A stretch of DNA of 64,000 nt from Ilex aquifolium (GCA_951799425.1 OX637393.1:15953744-16017743); one strand, 5' to 3'; counted from the first letter of the stretch, positions 45,700-59,405 are shown. Notes: generated by a model from the letters alone, not told the origin. Translations and numbers: made by a program.

Positions 45700-46948
45700 T
45701 ATATGTCTATAGCTATATGTATATATAAATATTATCAATGCACGACGTGCATGTAAACAATTTAAGTAATAAATTTTTGTCGAAAACATGAATTTTATGT
45801 GTAATTAAATTAAAGAATAAATTTGCTGTCGAAGAATTAATCTATATTTTATTTCTTGTTAAACATAATTATTGAAAGAAAAAAAATCAAACATCACATG
45901 TATTTGATCTTAGAATCCAATTTCATAACTACATGTATATAACAATAGAATATAAATTCGTCTTTGATTCTTCATATAGATATAGACATAGATATAAAAA
46001 ATTGTATGTAAACATACTACTTATAAAGGAGTTCAAAAGAATTTGAAGGTCAAATACTACTTATAAAAAAGTTTAAAAGAACTTGGAAGTCAAATTAGGT
46101 ATAAAAAAAAAAAAACTAGATCAAGGTAAATATAAGGATATAATTAAATTTATAATAATAATTAAGAATAAAAGAGGAAATCAATTTTTTTTCACATATA
46201 CTATTCAATGACTTCTACCTTACCCTCACTCTTCAGTCAATAATTTATCAAAATCAAATGACACCATCCCTTCCTGGGTAAAAAGCCAAAATTTCATCAC
46301 AGGATCACTGATAAAACAAGTAGGATATATATTCTACCACAGAATCATTGATAAAACAAGTAGGACATATATGAATATATGTTTTATGTATAATTGTGTA
46401 ACACAAAATTCCATGCTAATGGAGTTATCAAACAAAATTTTATAAGGAGTGTCAACAAAGTTTTAAATAATATAAGTGGTTTTTTGAAATTATAACAATT
46501 TACAAGGGGTGTCATTGAAATTTTACCTTTTTATTTATGAAGTTTAGAGTAATTTTGAAAAATTATAAAAAGTATTTGTGAAATCATCCATTTTTGGTCA
46601 CCCAAACATGGTCATTGATGAGAAGGAAGGAGTGCAAGTGAAGCAGATATATAAACTAAAAGTGCATGCAGTGAAGTTTTAACTAATTGAAAAATCATTT
46701 GGTTTTCAAAGATGATCATGATTAATAAATTCTAAAAATAAAAATATTAAGAAAAACTTGCTAATCTTCAAGTTTCATCCCATCGAGAATTGAAATTTTG
46801 ACCCAATTTATAATTCATCCAATATTGCAATCAAACTTACTTAGACGAAAAAATATTCAATGAAAATTAAAATTTAGAAAATATGTGTTTTGATGATAAA
46901 AATAATCAATGAAAGAATTGGTATCATGTTGATTATAGGAACTCCAAG
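45700..46948. other. AT-rich spacer with two small tandem duplications
   Basis: No gene. At 46015-46105 a unit of about 50 bp (tactacttataaaggagttc, then aaaagaa) occurs twice. At 46300-46372 a unit of about 47 bp (gatcactgataaaacaagta, then ggata) occurs twice. Confidence 0.55.
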
Positions 46949-48818
46949 TGTGAAAACCTGAAACATTTAATAAATTAATTAAACGGGTAATACGATATTA
47001 AGGATATTGAGCAAGATAAAAACCTAAAATTTTACGTAACTAGGATAAGAAAACAGACCTCACCGTTGGATTCATCTCGCGAAAATGAGTTGGGTGTATA
47101 AATTTTATTAAATTCCAAGATAGCCAGAAAAATTACGCTTTACAAGGCGAGATACACGATCAGACGTTACACGATTAAAATTTTAGAAACTAGATTTTAT
47201 TCTCAGGACCCACAATGTATGTAAAATAGCTAGTCAAAAGAGCTTTATCCACACTTGACACTTGTCAAATTGTGATTGGCCTTGTAGGATTCCTAACCAA
47301 TCAAAATGAGACATGTGACAACTCCTTCACAAAGCATTTAAAAGCCTACATGGAAGACTTTCCATTTTCCTTTTCCAAAAAAAATGTTGGAGAGAGAGAG
47401 AAGAGCTTTCAACTTCTTCAACTCTTCTTCTTCTTCCTTCACACTTAACTCCCAATCCAACCGTTAGATCTTAATCGAGCAAGAATTAAAGTCGCTCTAC
47501 ATGACGAAGGCTACCTATAAACACCAAGATCGACTATTTTGCACCATTTTCGGGTCAAGGGTTTTGGCTAGAGTTTGAAGAAGGCTTTGTTGGATTTCAA
47601 GGGATTTTCTTCACCACCACTCGCTTCTAAGAGGCGGGGTTCCCTTCTATATAGGACTAATTTCAATTTAGTGCATGTATATATTATGGGTATAATTGTA
47701 TGTACGTTAATTGTATAATTAGCATATGACTAGTATAGCTAGTGAGTTCTCTTATGGATTGATGAGAATGTTATCCTAATACTTGTAGTATTGGGTAAAT
47801 AAGCATGTTGTTAAGTTGATTATGACAAGTATGTTATGGGTATAAATTCTATACATTTTAAATGTTTGATGAAATGTCGTAGTGTGGACAAGTATGTTAT
47901 GTGGGTTAATTGATGCATATCACACGTTTGATGAAATGCTAGAATGAGAAATATATGCTTTCTTGCTATATTTGAGATTGTAAGTCCATTTAAATTGCAT
48001 TTGAGCATACATGACATGTGCATAGGTTTAACACAACATCCATGATGTATTGGCATGGTAATGTGTGTTTGTGCATGTGTTGAACACTTACCACATAGGT
48101 TAGTGAGTGGGGCTTGGAAAAATTAGACTAAGGTCCGATTGAGTCTCACGAGATTTTACATGATAATGTGTCGAGGTATAACAAGAAGGGTTAGATTCTC
48201 CCTCGGGTGTAAGACTCGGTTTTCGGTTACACACTATCTGGTGTTGTAATGAGTGCATAAAAGTGTGATGGCGAATACGAAGCCAGAGGTGGGATGTCCT
48301 TGAGATTGGTTGACGGTTTGGTAGTCCGTTGGTGAAAGTTCTTAAATTACCTACCCCATAAAGACAAGATAATAAATGAAAGGTCATTGGGTGAGCATAA
48401 CTCAATGGTGTGGGCGTGGAGTGCCCGGTTCATGAGCATGGCATCACATGTGTTGTCGGAACCTGGGGGTGGGTTCGAGGTTGGTTATGCATGCATGAAG
48501 CACCTCATGTCATGATATAGTGATTGCATTTATTTATGTATATGAATGCTTGAGATGTTTGAATATATACCACATCATATGCATCATTGGATTGTGAGAC
48601 ATTCTTTATAGAAGATACCCTCCTGGGCGTTGGCTCACCCCGTTGTGGGAAAATATTTTCAGGTACATTACACGCTTCTGCAGATGGTCTGCACCTAGGC
48701 CCATCTTGACAATGAAGCCGGAGTCCAGGCTTTTATTTTGATGTATAGATACTCAGTCCCAATTGTAATTAAATAGATGTCTTGTATTTTTGGTTTATAC
48801 AACATATGTTTATTCTTT

Positions 48819-49831
48819 GGGAGAATTACACCCACACCCCCCTGAGGTTTGTCATTTAATCATTCAGACCCCCTGACATTTAAAATATTACACACAGACC
48901 CCCTGAAGTTTGTACGCGCGTAACACTTAGACCTCTACTGTAAATATATCAATTAATAAATTACACCCAGACCCCCTAAAATTTGTAAATATATATTACT
49001 TAGACCCCTTAAGTTTAAAATATTATACTTAGACAAAAAATATTTCAATTAAACATAAAATATCAATTATTTTAAAGTTTACAATTAAAATTCATGTTCT
49101 ATTGAATCTTTTATTGAAATAAAATCAAAACTAAAAATTCAATTTTTTCTTAAAAAATCGTGATTAATATACAATTATATTGTCTATTGAAATTTAATTT
49201 GGTCGTTTAAACGACCAAATTAAAATACCAAACTACCCCAATTAAAGCTAAAAAATATTGTGTCCATTACAGTTTGATCCCTTATTTAATTTTTTAGTTT
49301 TATTCTAATAAATAGTATAATTATATACCAACTATGATTTTTTTTTTAAAAATTAGATTTTTATTTTTGATTTGTTTCAATAGAACATGAATTTTAGATG
49401 TAAAATTTATGTTCTATTATGAATGACTTAGACCCCTTGTTTGATTTTTTAACTTTATTCCAATAGATAGTATAATTGTATACTAAGTACGATTTTTTAA
49501 GAAAAAATTAAATTTTTATTCTTAATTTTATTTCAATAAATGATATAATAAAACATGAATTTTGGTTGTAAAATTTAAAATATTTGATATTCTATCTTTG
49601 ATTAGAATATTTTTGGTCTAAGTATAATATTTTAAACTTAAGGAGTCTAAGTATTGTATACCTACAAACTTCAAGAGGGTCTAAGTGTAATTTATTAATT
49701 GATATATTTACAGCAGGGGTCTAAGTGTTACGCGCGTACAAACCTCAGGGGGTCTGTGTGTAATATTTCAAATGTCAGGGGGTCTGAGTGATTAAGTGAC
49801 AAACCTCAGGGGGTCTGGGTGTAATTCTCCC
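48819..49831. mobile_element. Mutator-like fold-back element (1,013 bp) with 9-bp target duplication
   Basis: The ends are GGGAGAATTACACCCA and, reverse-complemented, the same sequence. They are flanked by a perfect 9-bp duplication TTATTCTTT (48810-48818 and 49832-49840), as for Mutator-type elements. The arms extend several hundred bp each, with repeated cagaccccctgaggtttgt units, so the element could fold nearly end to end. No ORF or transposase. Confidence 0.9.
49193..49224. repeat. Perfect 32-bp palindrome inside the fold-back element
   Basis: The sequence tttaatttggtcgttt is followed at once by its exact reverse complement, with no spacer. It lies in the left part of the 1,013-bp element, about 130 bp left of its midpoint. 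Confidence 0.9.
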
Positions 49832-50139
49832 TTATTCTTTTGTAAAGACATGTAAACTTGGAAAATATTGTATCTATAATTTTGATAAATGGACATTTGT
49901 ACATTGGAATCGTTAGTTAAATATTTGTACATTTGGAGTTGCTTAAGTGTTTACATTAGACCTTGGAAGGTCATCGTTAATGCAATTGAGACATGTTGCG
50001 TTTTGGATGGAGCTCTCCGTACAAAGGAGACTCCGCCGAAATTTTGTTGGAATTGGTCCATCGGGACCAAAGCCTGAAGTAAATTAATAAGGCTTAAAGA
50101 GTAATAAGGACCCACTTGAATTTGGGGCATCACACCAAG

Positions 50140-51790
50140 AATTATACCAGTGCCAAATTCAATTGTCAACGGTTAATCAAAGATGTTTACAAATCAACTA
50201 TGTGTTCAAAATCAATTACTTCAATCAACAAAGCAACACTAAACATTAATACACCGTCAGGGTCAAAATTACCTATTCACGGATGATAATCCCTCCTCCG
50301 ATTAAGCCGGAATTAAACTACTCACACATATTGCATGTAAAATTGAAAGCAATTATGAAAGACATATCAATCGAATAGAAAACGAAACTAATATTAAAAA
50401 TAAAATTCAATCCAATACTTTTTATCTAAATAAGAACTAAAATTATTGCAAAAACAAGAATCGAAAGTACTCAGGTTTTTTTTTTTGGGCTAAAGAAGAA
50501 GACAAATGAAAGATGAATACTTGTACTTTTGCTGAAGAATAAATCCTCCGAAGAAAAATTAAAGAAAAAGAACTCGTCCAAGCCAAAAATCGCCCAAGAA
50601 GAATGATGAAGAAAAGATGCCTCCACGTCTAATGTTTAAGAGGATGCCTAGCCTAATGTGGAAGATCGATCGCCTTGGAAGAAAGCCTGAGAGGATATAC
50701 ATTCAATACTCCAATTTATTTGCTTGAGAATCAATCAGCAAGAGAGAGCCAATCCTCTCTTTCCTTCTTCTACGCATATCCCCCATCCAATGAGAATCTT
50801 CGAAAATACCTCTCACTATTCAACCGATTGAACTTTCCAAATAGGAGTCCTTGTTGTGTTTGACTCTCTTGTACCGGGACAAAAAGATGAATGAACCGGT
50901 ACAAAGCCTCTCTGTCTCCGATAAATCGGCAGGAAAATAGTAATGAACCAGTAGAAAATATTCTGCTTAGGAAGAATCGTACCACTATATTGTACCGGTT
51001 CTAACTCTGTTTTCCTACTTGATGAATTGGTATAACTCCTACCTGTACAACTGTTGTTTTTCTACTTTTTGTTACGATGCCCCTAATTCAAGTCCACTCA
51101 TCTCCATAACTTCCCGAAGCATTCCAATACATCCAAATGATTATAAAGCACTCCTTCTTACACGTAATTACCTACAAACATATAATTTACTCATACAACA
51201 TAAACTCGACTAAAATGATATATATAACTAATAAGCAAAAGTTAAGATGGATGGTTTAAGACATAAGATTACGCAAAATTGTGTATTAAACACCAACTTA
51301 AGCTTTGCTAGTCTCTAGCAAACACAAAATACAAATAAAATCTCTATATCACAGTCTAAACTCCAAAGCACAATTAATCAATCATAACAAACATCATAAG
51401 TCACAATTATGCATAAAGAACTCATGAGCACGTAACTAAATCAAGGAGGACTTAGATAGATAAAATTTTCCTTGGGTACAAACGTTAATGAAACCAAAAT
51501 GTAACATCCTCAAACAAAAAGCTAAAGGTTCTTCTACCTAGGTTATCACTAACCCACTTAGACAACTACCCAAAATTAATAGAACCTAAACAACTTCCTA
51601 AGAACACTAAAATCAAAGTAAACTCCTAAATCCAGCTATCAACCAGAAGCATCTGAAGCATCCTCCTCCCTAGTCTCTGACCCAGTATCAGTCTCATACT
51701 TTCCATTATCCACCTAATCTAGCTACCCTCAACATGGTGGAGCTCTTCTTCTCCCCACAACTACTAATGGGCCCACTCTCTAGTGGCCAT
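50140..51790 (-). other. Decayed retrotransposon-type sequence left of the minus-strand solo LTR
   Basis: No intact gene. On the minus strand, sequence just left of 51791 continues the relic at 62842-63540, reading for example ETDTGSETREEDASDASG before a stop near 51640. At 50870-51010 there are aaccggtac motifs as at 63825-63865. A ttgttacgatgcccc at about 51068 resembles a reversed LTR end, but no partner was found. Confidence 0.4.
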
Positions 51791-52723
51791 TGTGACGCCC
51801 CAAAAATCGGGAGTCCTTTGTCAACCCGTTGATCACCCATCAACCCGCGGAATACCTATGGATACCGTGTAACTCGATATCATGCTAGTATGCCCCATTT
51901 ACCGGGATTCATAATTTAACAAAATTCGGGCAGAGTCTTCTTTGTACTGGAAGCTCTACCCAAAACATAACCTGTGCAATCATACAATCACACGATCCAT
52001 CCGAGGTCCAATATACAACATTGACTACACCGGGTCCATTTATCCATACTCATATAACAACATTTAATCACATGACCAATCCGAGGTCTAATATACATCA
52101 ATTCATACTCACACATCATGAATTTATGCATTAAACATAGTTAATACAAGTTCAATTTATAATTCTTTTACATACATTACATGCCAAAAAACTAAATTAC
52201 AAGTCTAGTTTAACAAAAACATCATTTAAAGCCATATTTTGGCTTTTCTTCAACATTTGGGCCCCGATTGAGAGGCTTCCACCGGCGTGAACCCCGCACC
52301 TGAAATGTTTTCCCAATCTAAGTGTGTATGAAATGTTCACATGCAACATTCAACAAGCAACAACCATCCCAAACAAGAATATGCAATTCAATGTTAGAAT
52401 TCTACCATGTCATGCCATGAAATGAGATGAGACTCATTCATGCACTTTAATCCGAGCCCACTCCGACTCCCACAACACAATGCAATTCCAATGTGTATAA
52501 ATCCGCCATTAATGAAATACATCCAATGATCTTTTTGAAATAAAAATCATATGTCTTTATGATAAAACAAAATCATGTATCTTTGTTGGATGTTACACAT
52601 CGAATGACTATTTTATAAAACAAAATCATGTGTCTTTGTTGGGTAGCGGAGTTTTGGTGTCGCATCGCCAGTTTCGCACACCGATATACTTTTCCGGAAT
52701 TACACCATAGGGGAGTGTATGAA

Positions 52724-54671
52724 TGTAAACCCCCACATGTTTATATTAATATAGTAATGTACTTGTTTAGTGATTCTTATATATGTAATGACGTAAGAAT
52801 AAACCATATATATATTGAAACCGTAAGAATAAATACTTGGGAGGCAAATTGATTGTGAAATTTAATTTTTTTTAGTTTTGAAATAAATCATAAAAATAAA
52901 TATTTTTATGTTAAAATAACATTAAAAATGAATCCGGAACGTCGAAAAACCTTAGGGTAGTCATATGGATCAAATTGGAGATTTTAGTGGCAAAACCGTA
53001 ATTTTGGAGAAAACAAAAACAGACTGTGAACAGTATTTTTCGGGGTTGGCTGTATTTAAAACACTGATTTCAGCCCTTTACTCCCATTTCTTTCACTCCA
53101 CTCTCACCCCACACCTCTTGGAATCTTAGAGTAAGATTAAGGGAGGAAGAAAAGGGAAGAAGGAGGTCTATAGGGCTTGGACTTTCACTTGAAATTTTTG
53201 ATTCAAGGTAGGGGTTTCTCTCACTCTTGTTCATTGAGGCTAGGGTTATATATATATATATGTTTTTGACTCTAAATCTTAGATATGTGTTAGGAAATCT
53301 TTGATTTTTGATATTCTTGCAAATATTATCATGTTTAAAACAAGGCTATGGTTAGATTGCCATGAAACCTCTAATTTCTTGTTTTGAAAACCCTTGTTCT
53401 CATGAGAGGTGGATTTTTCTCTCAATATTCATTTGTTCTTGATTTCTAAAACTTTAGTGCTTTGTGTTGAGTAATAAATGATGTTGTTGTGATCTCTTGT
53501 ATTTTTCCTTAATTGGTCATAGAAATTGTTACATGATAAATTTGGGGATTTTTGAGATATGCTTGTAAAATGAGAAATTGTGGATTTTGTATTTATTTGG
53601 AATTGTTGGTGAATTGAGAATATTTTGGTTTCCTCATTTGTATGGTTGTTGTGATAGACTTGGATTGCCATCGAGAGATGCCGTAGAGTGTTAGAGGTTA
53701 GTCTATCCCAGTGGGGGTAAGATGGTTTCCTAACACTTGTAGTGGATTGTCATTTGGTAATGCGACCACTATCGTTCACGGGAGATTGAACAAGGGATGG
53801 TATACTTTCCCTGGGAAGATTGTGATGGTGATTGGTGGACTAGGTATAATCGTTGGGTAGATTCATAAGAAACAATCAACATACATGGTACGGGGATGAA
53901 CTAATATACATGGGATGATGGGTTGGATCGTCTTGGCCGGTGCATTGGTATGGGACAATGCATTGGAAGGCGTCCTTCCTAAATGGCTTAAAGTTGGAAA
54001 TTGTATATTGTTATGAAATTTATCTTAACCTTTCACTTGATTATGGTTACGGCTTAAACTTGAGAACTATTTAAAATGTCCTTTTGTTCCTTCAAAAATT
54101 GATATATGTTATTTACGAAATGAGACCGATCGGTTCTTATCTGTTTTCTAAACCTTGTTCGAGTTTGAGGAGGATTTTTCTACAGAGCTTCGTGCTCACC
54201 CCCTACAGTTAAACATTTTACAGATTATGGACCGGAGGAGGAGCTCGGTGCTCATGAGCCGGGCCATGGAGAAGCTTCATTAGAGGGGTACTTGGATCCC
54301 GAGTGGGACATCTAGAGATGTCGTTTATTTTTGTGCTAGACTAGGAACGATTATGTACAATCATGTAAAGTCTAGTATTTTGTTTATTTCGCTGCTAAGT
54401 TCAAATGTAATTCTTTTGATGTAATAGCCATGGTTTGGGCTTATTTTTTTGGATAATGTTGTAAATATTTTATGGATCAATGGACCAGTGTGGTCAATAT
54501 AGTATAATTGCACATGTTGTGTTTTGGGTAGAGCTCCCCGAACAAAGGAGACTCTGCCCGAATTTTGTTAAATTAAGAAACCCCGATTATTTATGGATTT
54601 TATTAGTTGCTCTCATGATATAAATGGTATTAGAAGGTAATGCCTTCCAAGGTGATTTTTGGGGCGTTACA
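52724..54671 (+). repeat. 5' LTR of the Tekay-like element
   Basis: 1,948 bp, starting TGTAAACCCCCACATG and ending GGGGCGTTACA. It includes a minisatellite-free leader, an (AT)n run at 53248-53260, and the tacagagcttcgtgctcacc block also found in the solo LTR at 6391-8956. Confidence 0.93.
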
Positions 54672-54676
54672 GAAGT

Positions 54677-54688
54677 TGGTATCAGAGC
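54677..54688 (+). other. Primer binding site of the Tekay-like element
   Basis: TGGTATCAGAGC, complementary to the 3' end of initiator-Met tRNA, 5 nt after the 5' LTR. Confidence 0.92.
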
Positions 54689-54831
54689 TTAGGCTTTAGG
54701 TCTTACATGGGAGCTGTAGGTTATGGATCACCACTAGAGATGTAGGATTAGGGTGAAGGAAATTGTTGGTTTAGTTTTATATGAACCATATGCTTTAGAT
54801 TAAAGTAATACTTAGGATAGCTTGTACATCA

Positions 54832-57800
54832 ATGAAACTAAATTGTGAATTGATGTGTAGGATGGACGGCAGAAATGTACGCGAACGTGGACGTGGGCGT
54901 GGTCGTGGAGGCCCAGCACCACGGCCGCCACCACCCCCCGATGCCATGCAAGGCATATATCAATGCTTGAGGGAGCTTACCACTCTGGTGCAAATCCAGA
55001 ATGGAAACAACCACAACCACAACCACAATGGTGGAGCGTATCCTCTAGCGCAAGTACCGGGCAATGGAAACGGAGATCGAAGGATGGTAGTTCTTCGAGA
55101 ATTTCTGAGGCAACGCCCACCTACGTTTCAAGAGAGCTCTCAACCCTTAGAAGCGGATAAGTGGATTCGTCGTATAAGGAAGATATGTGACGGCATGGGA
55201 GTTGCCGAGGACTTGAGGGTTGGCTTGGCTACCTATTTGTTCGAGGGGGAGGCCGACCGTTGGTGGGATTCGGTAAAGAGATGGAGGAACCCCGATGCAC
55301 TTACTTGGGAGGAGTTTGACCAAATCTTCCAAGACAAATATTTTTCCGAGTCGGTTAGAGACAAGATGAGTGCTGATTTTCTCGCTCTTCAATAGGGTAG
55401 CTTGACTGTGATGGAGTATGAGAGGAAGTTTGATGAGTTATCCAGATATGCCACAGAGTTCATCTCCACAGAGGCTAGGAGGTCCAAACGTTTCGAGCAA
55501 GGTTTGAGGTCGACAATTAAAGAGAAGCTTGTGGCTCTCAGGATTCGTGACTATGGGGATCTGGTGGATAGAGCTGCACTGGTAGAGAGGGATATGGAGG
55601 ACAGTCAGAGGAGGCAGAATGCCATGAGGGGAGGTCCGATTCGGGCGGGTGCTAGTAGCAGTGGAGCGCAGAGAGCGGCACCCTACCGTCGCCCAGATTA
55701 GGTAGGGGGACAGAGGCCTCAGATAGCTCGAGGAGCAGGAGGTGTACTGGGGATGACAGCCACAGACCCCCGTCAGTGTTTCGCATGTGGAGGAGTGGGG
55801 CACTTCAGACACAATTGCCCATCGCTTCCACCAAGGGACAACCAAGTGACAGGACAAGTGGCTGCAAACAAGCCACTACAGCAGCAGAGGCCGTTGGGAG
55901 CTCTAGCCCCAGGCAGCGCCACTCAGGGGAGAGTATTTGCCTTAACCCAACCGGAGGAAGATGACTCCAATGCCGTTGTGGAAGGTATCATTCTTCTCTA
56001 CAATTCTTGGGCCCGAATTTTATTTGATCTCGGTGCGACTCATTCTTTTATACGTACGACATATGCTATTAATTTGGGATTGGGTTTTGAGAAGCTAGAA
56101 CATGCATTGAATGCTGACTTGCCTACGGGAGAATAGTTGGGTACCAGCTGGGTCTGCAAGGGTTGCGTGCTTCGTATTGGGGAACACGAATTGATTGTGG
56201 ATTTGGTTGCTCTAGATATGAAGGGGTATGACTTTATATTCGGGATGAACTTGTTGTCCGCTTTCCGGGCGGTAATGGATTGTTGCCGCAAGCGGATTAC
56301 ATTTCAGTTACCAAGAGGGGTAGTTTTCAGTTTTATCAATGACCAAAGTTCTTCCCATCCATTTTCTACTACGGGTAGTAAATTCTTGAAAGCTAAGGCA
56401 GGGATCCATTTGAGTTTCTTAGCTAGCTTGATGGGAGATGATCGGGATAAATTCCCTACGGATGTGGTGTTGATAGTATCGGATTTTCTGGATGTCTTCC
56501 CAGACGAATTACTAGGGTTACCCCCACAAAGAGAGATTGAGTTCAAGATTGATCTCTATCCGGGAACCAAACCCATATCCATTGCTCCCTACCGGATGGC
56601 ACCTTTGGAGTTGAAGGAGCTGAGGAAGCAGTTGGATCATTTGTTGGCGATTGGGTTTATCCGTTTAAGTACTTCACCTTGGGGAGCCCCGATCCTCTTT
56701 GTGAAGAAAACGGATGAGACACTACGGTTGTGCACGGATTACCGGAGGTTGAATCGGGTTACTGTGAAGAATAAATACCCTTTGCCACGAATTGATAACT
56801 TATTTGATCAGTTGAAGGGTTCGAAGTATTACTCCAAGATTGATCTTCGCACAGGGTATCATCAATTGCGGATAAAGGAGGAAGATATTCCTAAGACTGC
56901 TTTCCGTACCTAGTATGGTCATTTCGAGTATACGGTGATGCCGTTCGGATTGACTAATGCTCCAGCAGCCTTCATGGATTTGATGCACAGGGTATTCCGG
57001 CCATATTTAGATCAGTTTGTCATTGTGTTTATTGATGACATCTTGATTTATTCACAGACCCAAGAGGAGCATGGACGTCATCTCTCGATTGTGTTACAAA
57101 CATTGAGAGAGCATAAATTGTATGCGAAGATGAGTAAGTGCGAGTTTTGGATGAAGGAAGTGAAATTCCTTGGTCATGTTGTGTCAGAACAAGGGGTAGC
57201 CGTTGATCCTGCAAAGATTGAGGCTGTGATGAAATGGGAACCACCGAAGAATGAGACGGAAGTACGCAGTTTCTTGGGGTTAGCCGGCTATTATCGTAGG
57301 TTTGTGGAAGGGTTCTTAAAGCTTGCGATGCCGATGACTCGCCTCACAAGGAAGGGAGAAAAATCCGTGTGGACTCAAGCGTGTGAGCTAGTCTTTCGCA
57401 CCTTGAAGGAGAAGTTGACAACAACGCCTATCCTCATTATACCGAGTAGTGGGGAAGGATACGACGTCTACATCAATGCTTCACTACGAGACTTGGGATG
57501 TGTGCTAATGCAAGGAGGAAAGGTGGTTGCCTATGGCTCTAGGCAACTCAAGGTTCATGAACAGAACTATCCCACCCATGACTTAGAGCTTGCCGCTGTG
57601 GTATTTGCTCTTAAGTTGTGGAGGTGTTATTTGTATGGAGAGAAATTCCAAGTGTTCTCTGATCATAAGAGCCTCAACTATATCTTCACACAGAAAGACT
57701 TGAATCTCTGGCAAAGAAGATGGATTGAGTACCTAGAAGACTACGATTTCACACTCAACTACCATCCGGGGAAGGCGAATGTAGTTGCCGATGCACTTAG

Positions 57801-59364
57801 CAGGAAGTCTCGGGGTGAACTCAATGTTTCCATAGGTGAATGGAAGTTGAAGGATGCCCCTGGAGATTTTGATCTATGGGTTGGAGAAGATGGATCCCGA
57901 CCATGTTTGTTCAACCTTGTGGCTCAACCTACTCTCCAACGTAGGGTTGTGGAATTGCAATGCTTGGATCCTGAATTAGCATCGATTCGAGCTAAATTAG
58001 AAAATGGAGAAACTATGGAGGGTTGGTCTTTGAGAAACGGAGAATTGAGATATGGGGAGAAACTATGCGTTCCCGATGATTCGTCCCTAAAGGAGGAGAT
58101 ACTTGGTGAGTGTCATCGCTCTAAGTTTGCTATCCACCCCGGTAGCACAAAAATGTATAGAGACATGAAGCGCCAATATTGGTGGAAGGAAATGAAGAAG
58201 GATGTGACAAGGTTCATAGCACGATGTGCGGTGTGCCAGCAGGTGAAGATCGGACATCAAAAGCCATGAGGATTACTACAGCCTTTGCTTATCCCAGAGT
58301 GGAAGTGGGATCACATCACCATGGATTTCGTGTCGGGTTTACCACGGACGTTGCGCGGGCATAATGCAGTATGGGTTATTATGGATAGACTCACCAAGTC
58401 CGCTCATTTTTTGGGTATGAAGACCACTGACACATTCGAGACTTTGAGCCAGCTGTATATCCGTGAGATTGTGCGATTGCATGGAGTTCCGCTTTCTATC
58501 GTGTCGGATCGTGATTCTCGGTTTGTGGCGTGGTTCTGGCAAAGTCTATAACAAGCCATGGGGACAGAGTTACATTTCAGCACAGCTTTTCATCCCCAAA
58601 CGGATGGCCAATCCAAGAGGGTGATACAGATTGTGGAAGACATGTTACGTGCTTACGTGTTGGACTTCAAAGGAAGCTGGAGTGATCACTTGCCGTTGGT
58701 GGAGTTTGCGTATAACAACAGCTATCAGGAAAGCATTGGGATGGCACCGTATGAAGCATTGTATGGAAGACAGTGTAGATCCCCGACGTGTTGGTTGGAA
58801 GCCGGCGAGTGTAGTTTGTTTGGATCGGAGATTGTTCGAGAAACTACCGAGAAAATTCAACTCATCCGAGAGAGGCTACACACGGCACAAAGTCGACAGA
58901 AAAGTTATGCGGATCAAAGACGAAGACCCTTGAAATTCAAAGTGGGAGACTACATGTTCCTCAAAGTGTCGCCCAAGAGAGGAGTATTTAGATTCGGCAA
59001 GAAGGGAAAGTTAGCGCCAAGATATACCGGGCCATTTGAAGTGATCAAAGTTATGGGCAAAACGGCGTATCAGTTGTGGTTACCAGCTCAGTTGTCTGGA
59101 GTACATGACGCGTTCCACGTGTCGATGTTGAGAAAGTGTCAATCGGATGCAACGCCGGTCGTAGACTTGGAAGATATTGAAATTCAAGATGTAGCAACCT
59201 ATGAAGAACAACCGGTGAAGATTCTCGACGCCAAAGAGAAGGTGCTCCGTAACAAAGTCATCCGACTAGTGAAGGTTTTGTGGAAACACCATGGAGTGGA
59301 AGAAGCTACTTGGGAACCGGAGCTAGAAATACGAGAAAAGTACCCGCACCTATTCGCTACTTGA
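54832..59364 (+). pseudogene. Tekay-like gag-pol polyprotein, single frame with six stops
   Basis: One frame of 1,511 codons without any frameshift. Order: gag (ATG 54832 or 54862; RGRGRGRGG near the start; WWDSVKRW), CCHC knuckle CFACGGVGHFRHNC (55777-55818), protease (DLGATHSF, 56026), reverse transcriptase (about 56470-57230, FIDD at 57028-57039), RNase H (57440-57830), integrase with HHCC and DDE core (58090-58900), and chromodomain (KVLWKHHGVEEATWE near the end). In-frame stops fall at 55393, 55699, 56134, 56911, 58267 and 58549. Three catalytic sites are also changed: the usual DSG of protease is DLG, the first Asp of RNase H is Asn (57475-57477), and the integrase Glu is Lys (58615-58617). 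The element is therefore dead in several independent ways. Confidence 0.93.
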
Positions 59365-59389
59365 GGTAAGTTTCGAGGACGAAACTTTC

Positions 59390-59405
59390 TTTAAGGGGGG
59401 TGGAT
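59390..59405 (+). other. Polypurine tract of the Tekay-like element
   Basis: ctttaaggggggtggat directly before the 3' LTR, preceded by tttcgaggacgaaac, the usual sequence at this site in plant chromoviruses. Confidence 0.85.

Larger units (their letters stand above)
46949..50134 (+). mobile_element. Solo LTR containing a Mutator-type fold-back element
   Basis: Begins TGTGAAAACC and ends GGGGCATCACA, with a perfect 5-bp target duplication CCAAG (46944-46948 and 50135-50139). Minus the internal insertion (48819-49831 plus one 9-bp duplication) it is 2,164 bp. It shares cctcaccgttggattc and a tttggggc(a/g)tcaca end with the minus-strand solo LTR at 51791-62836, so these two are related. Near 49985-50050 it also carries ttttggatggagctctccgt and acaaaggagact, found in the Tekay LTRs. 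No internal retrotransposon domain lies between the duplications. Confidence 0.88.

Noticed and set aside
54838..55026. Minus-strand ORFs across the Tekay-like gag-pol
   Set aside because: Shadows of the real frame, without independent support.
54832..59364. Programmed stop-codon read-through in gag-pol
   Set aside because: Plant chromoviruses normally use one uninterrupted frame. Six stops at unrelated places, together with changed catalytic residues, indicate decay and not recoding.
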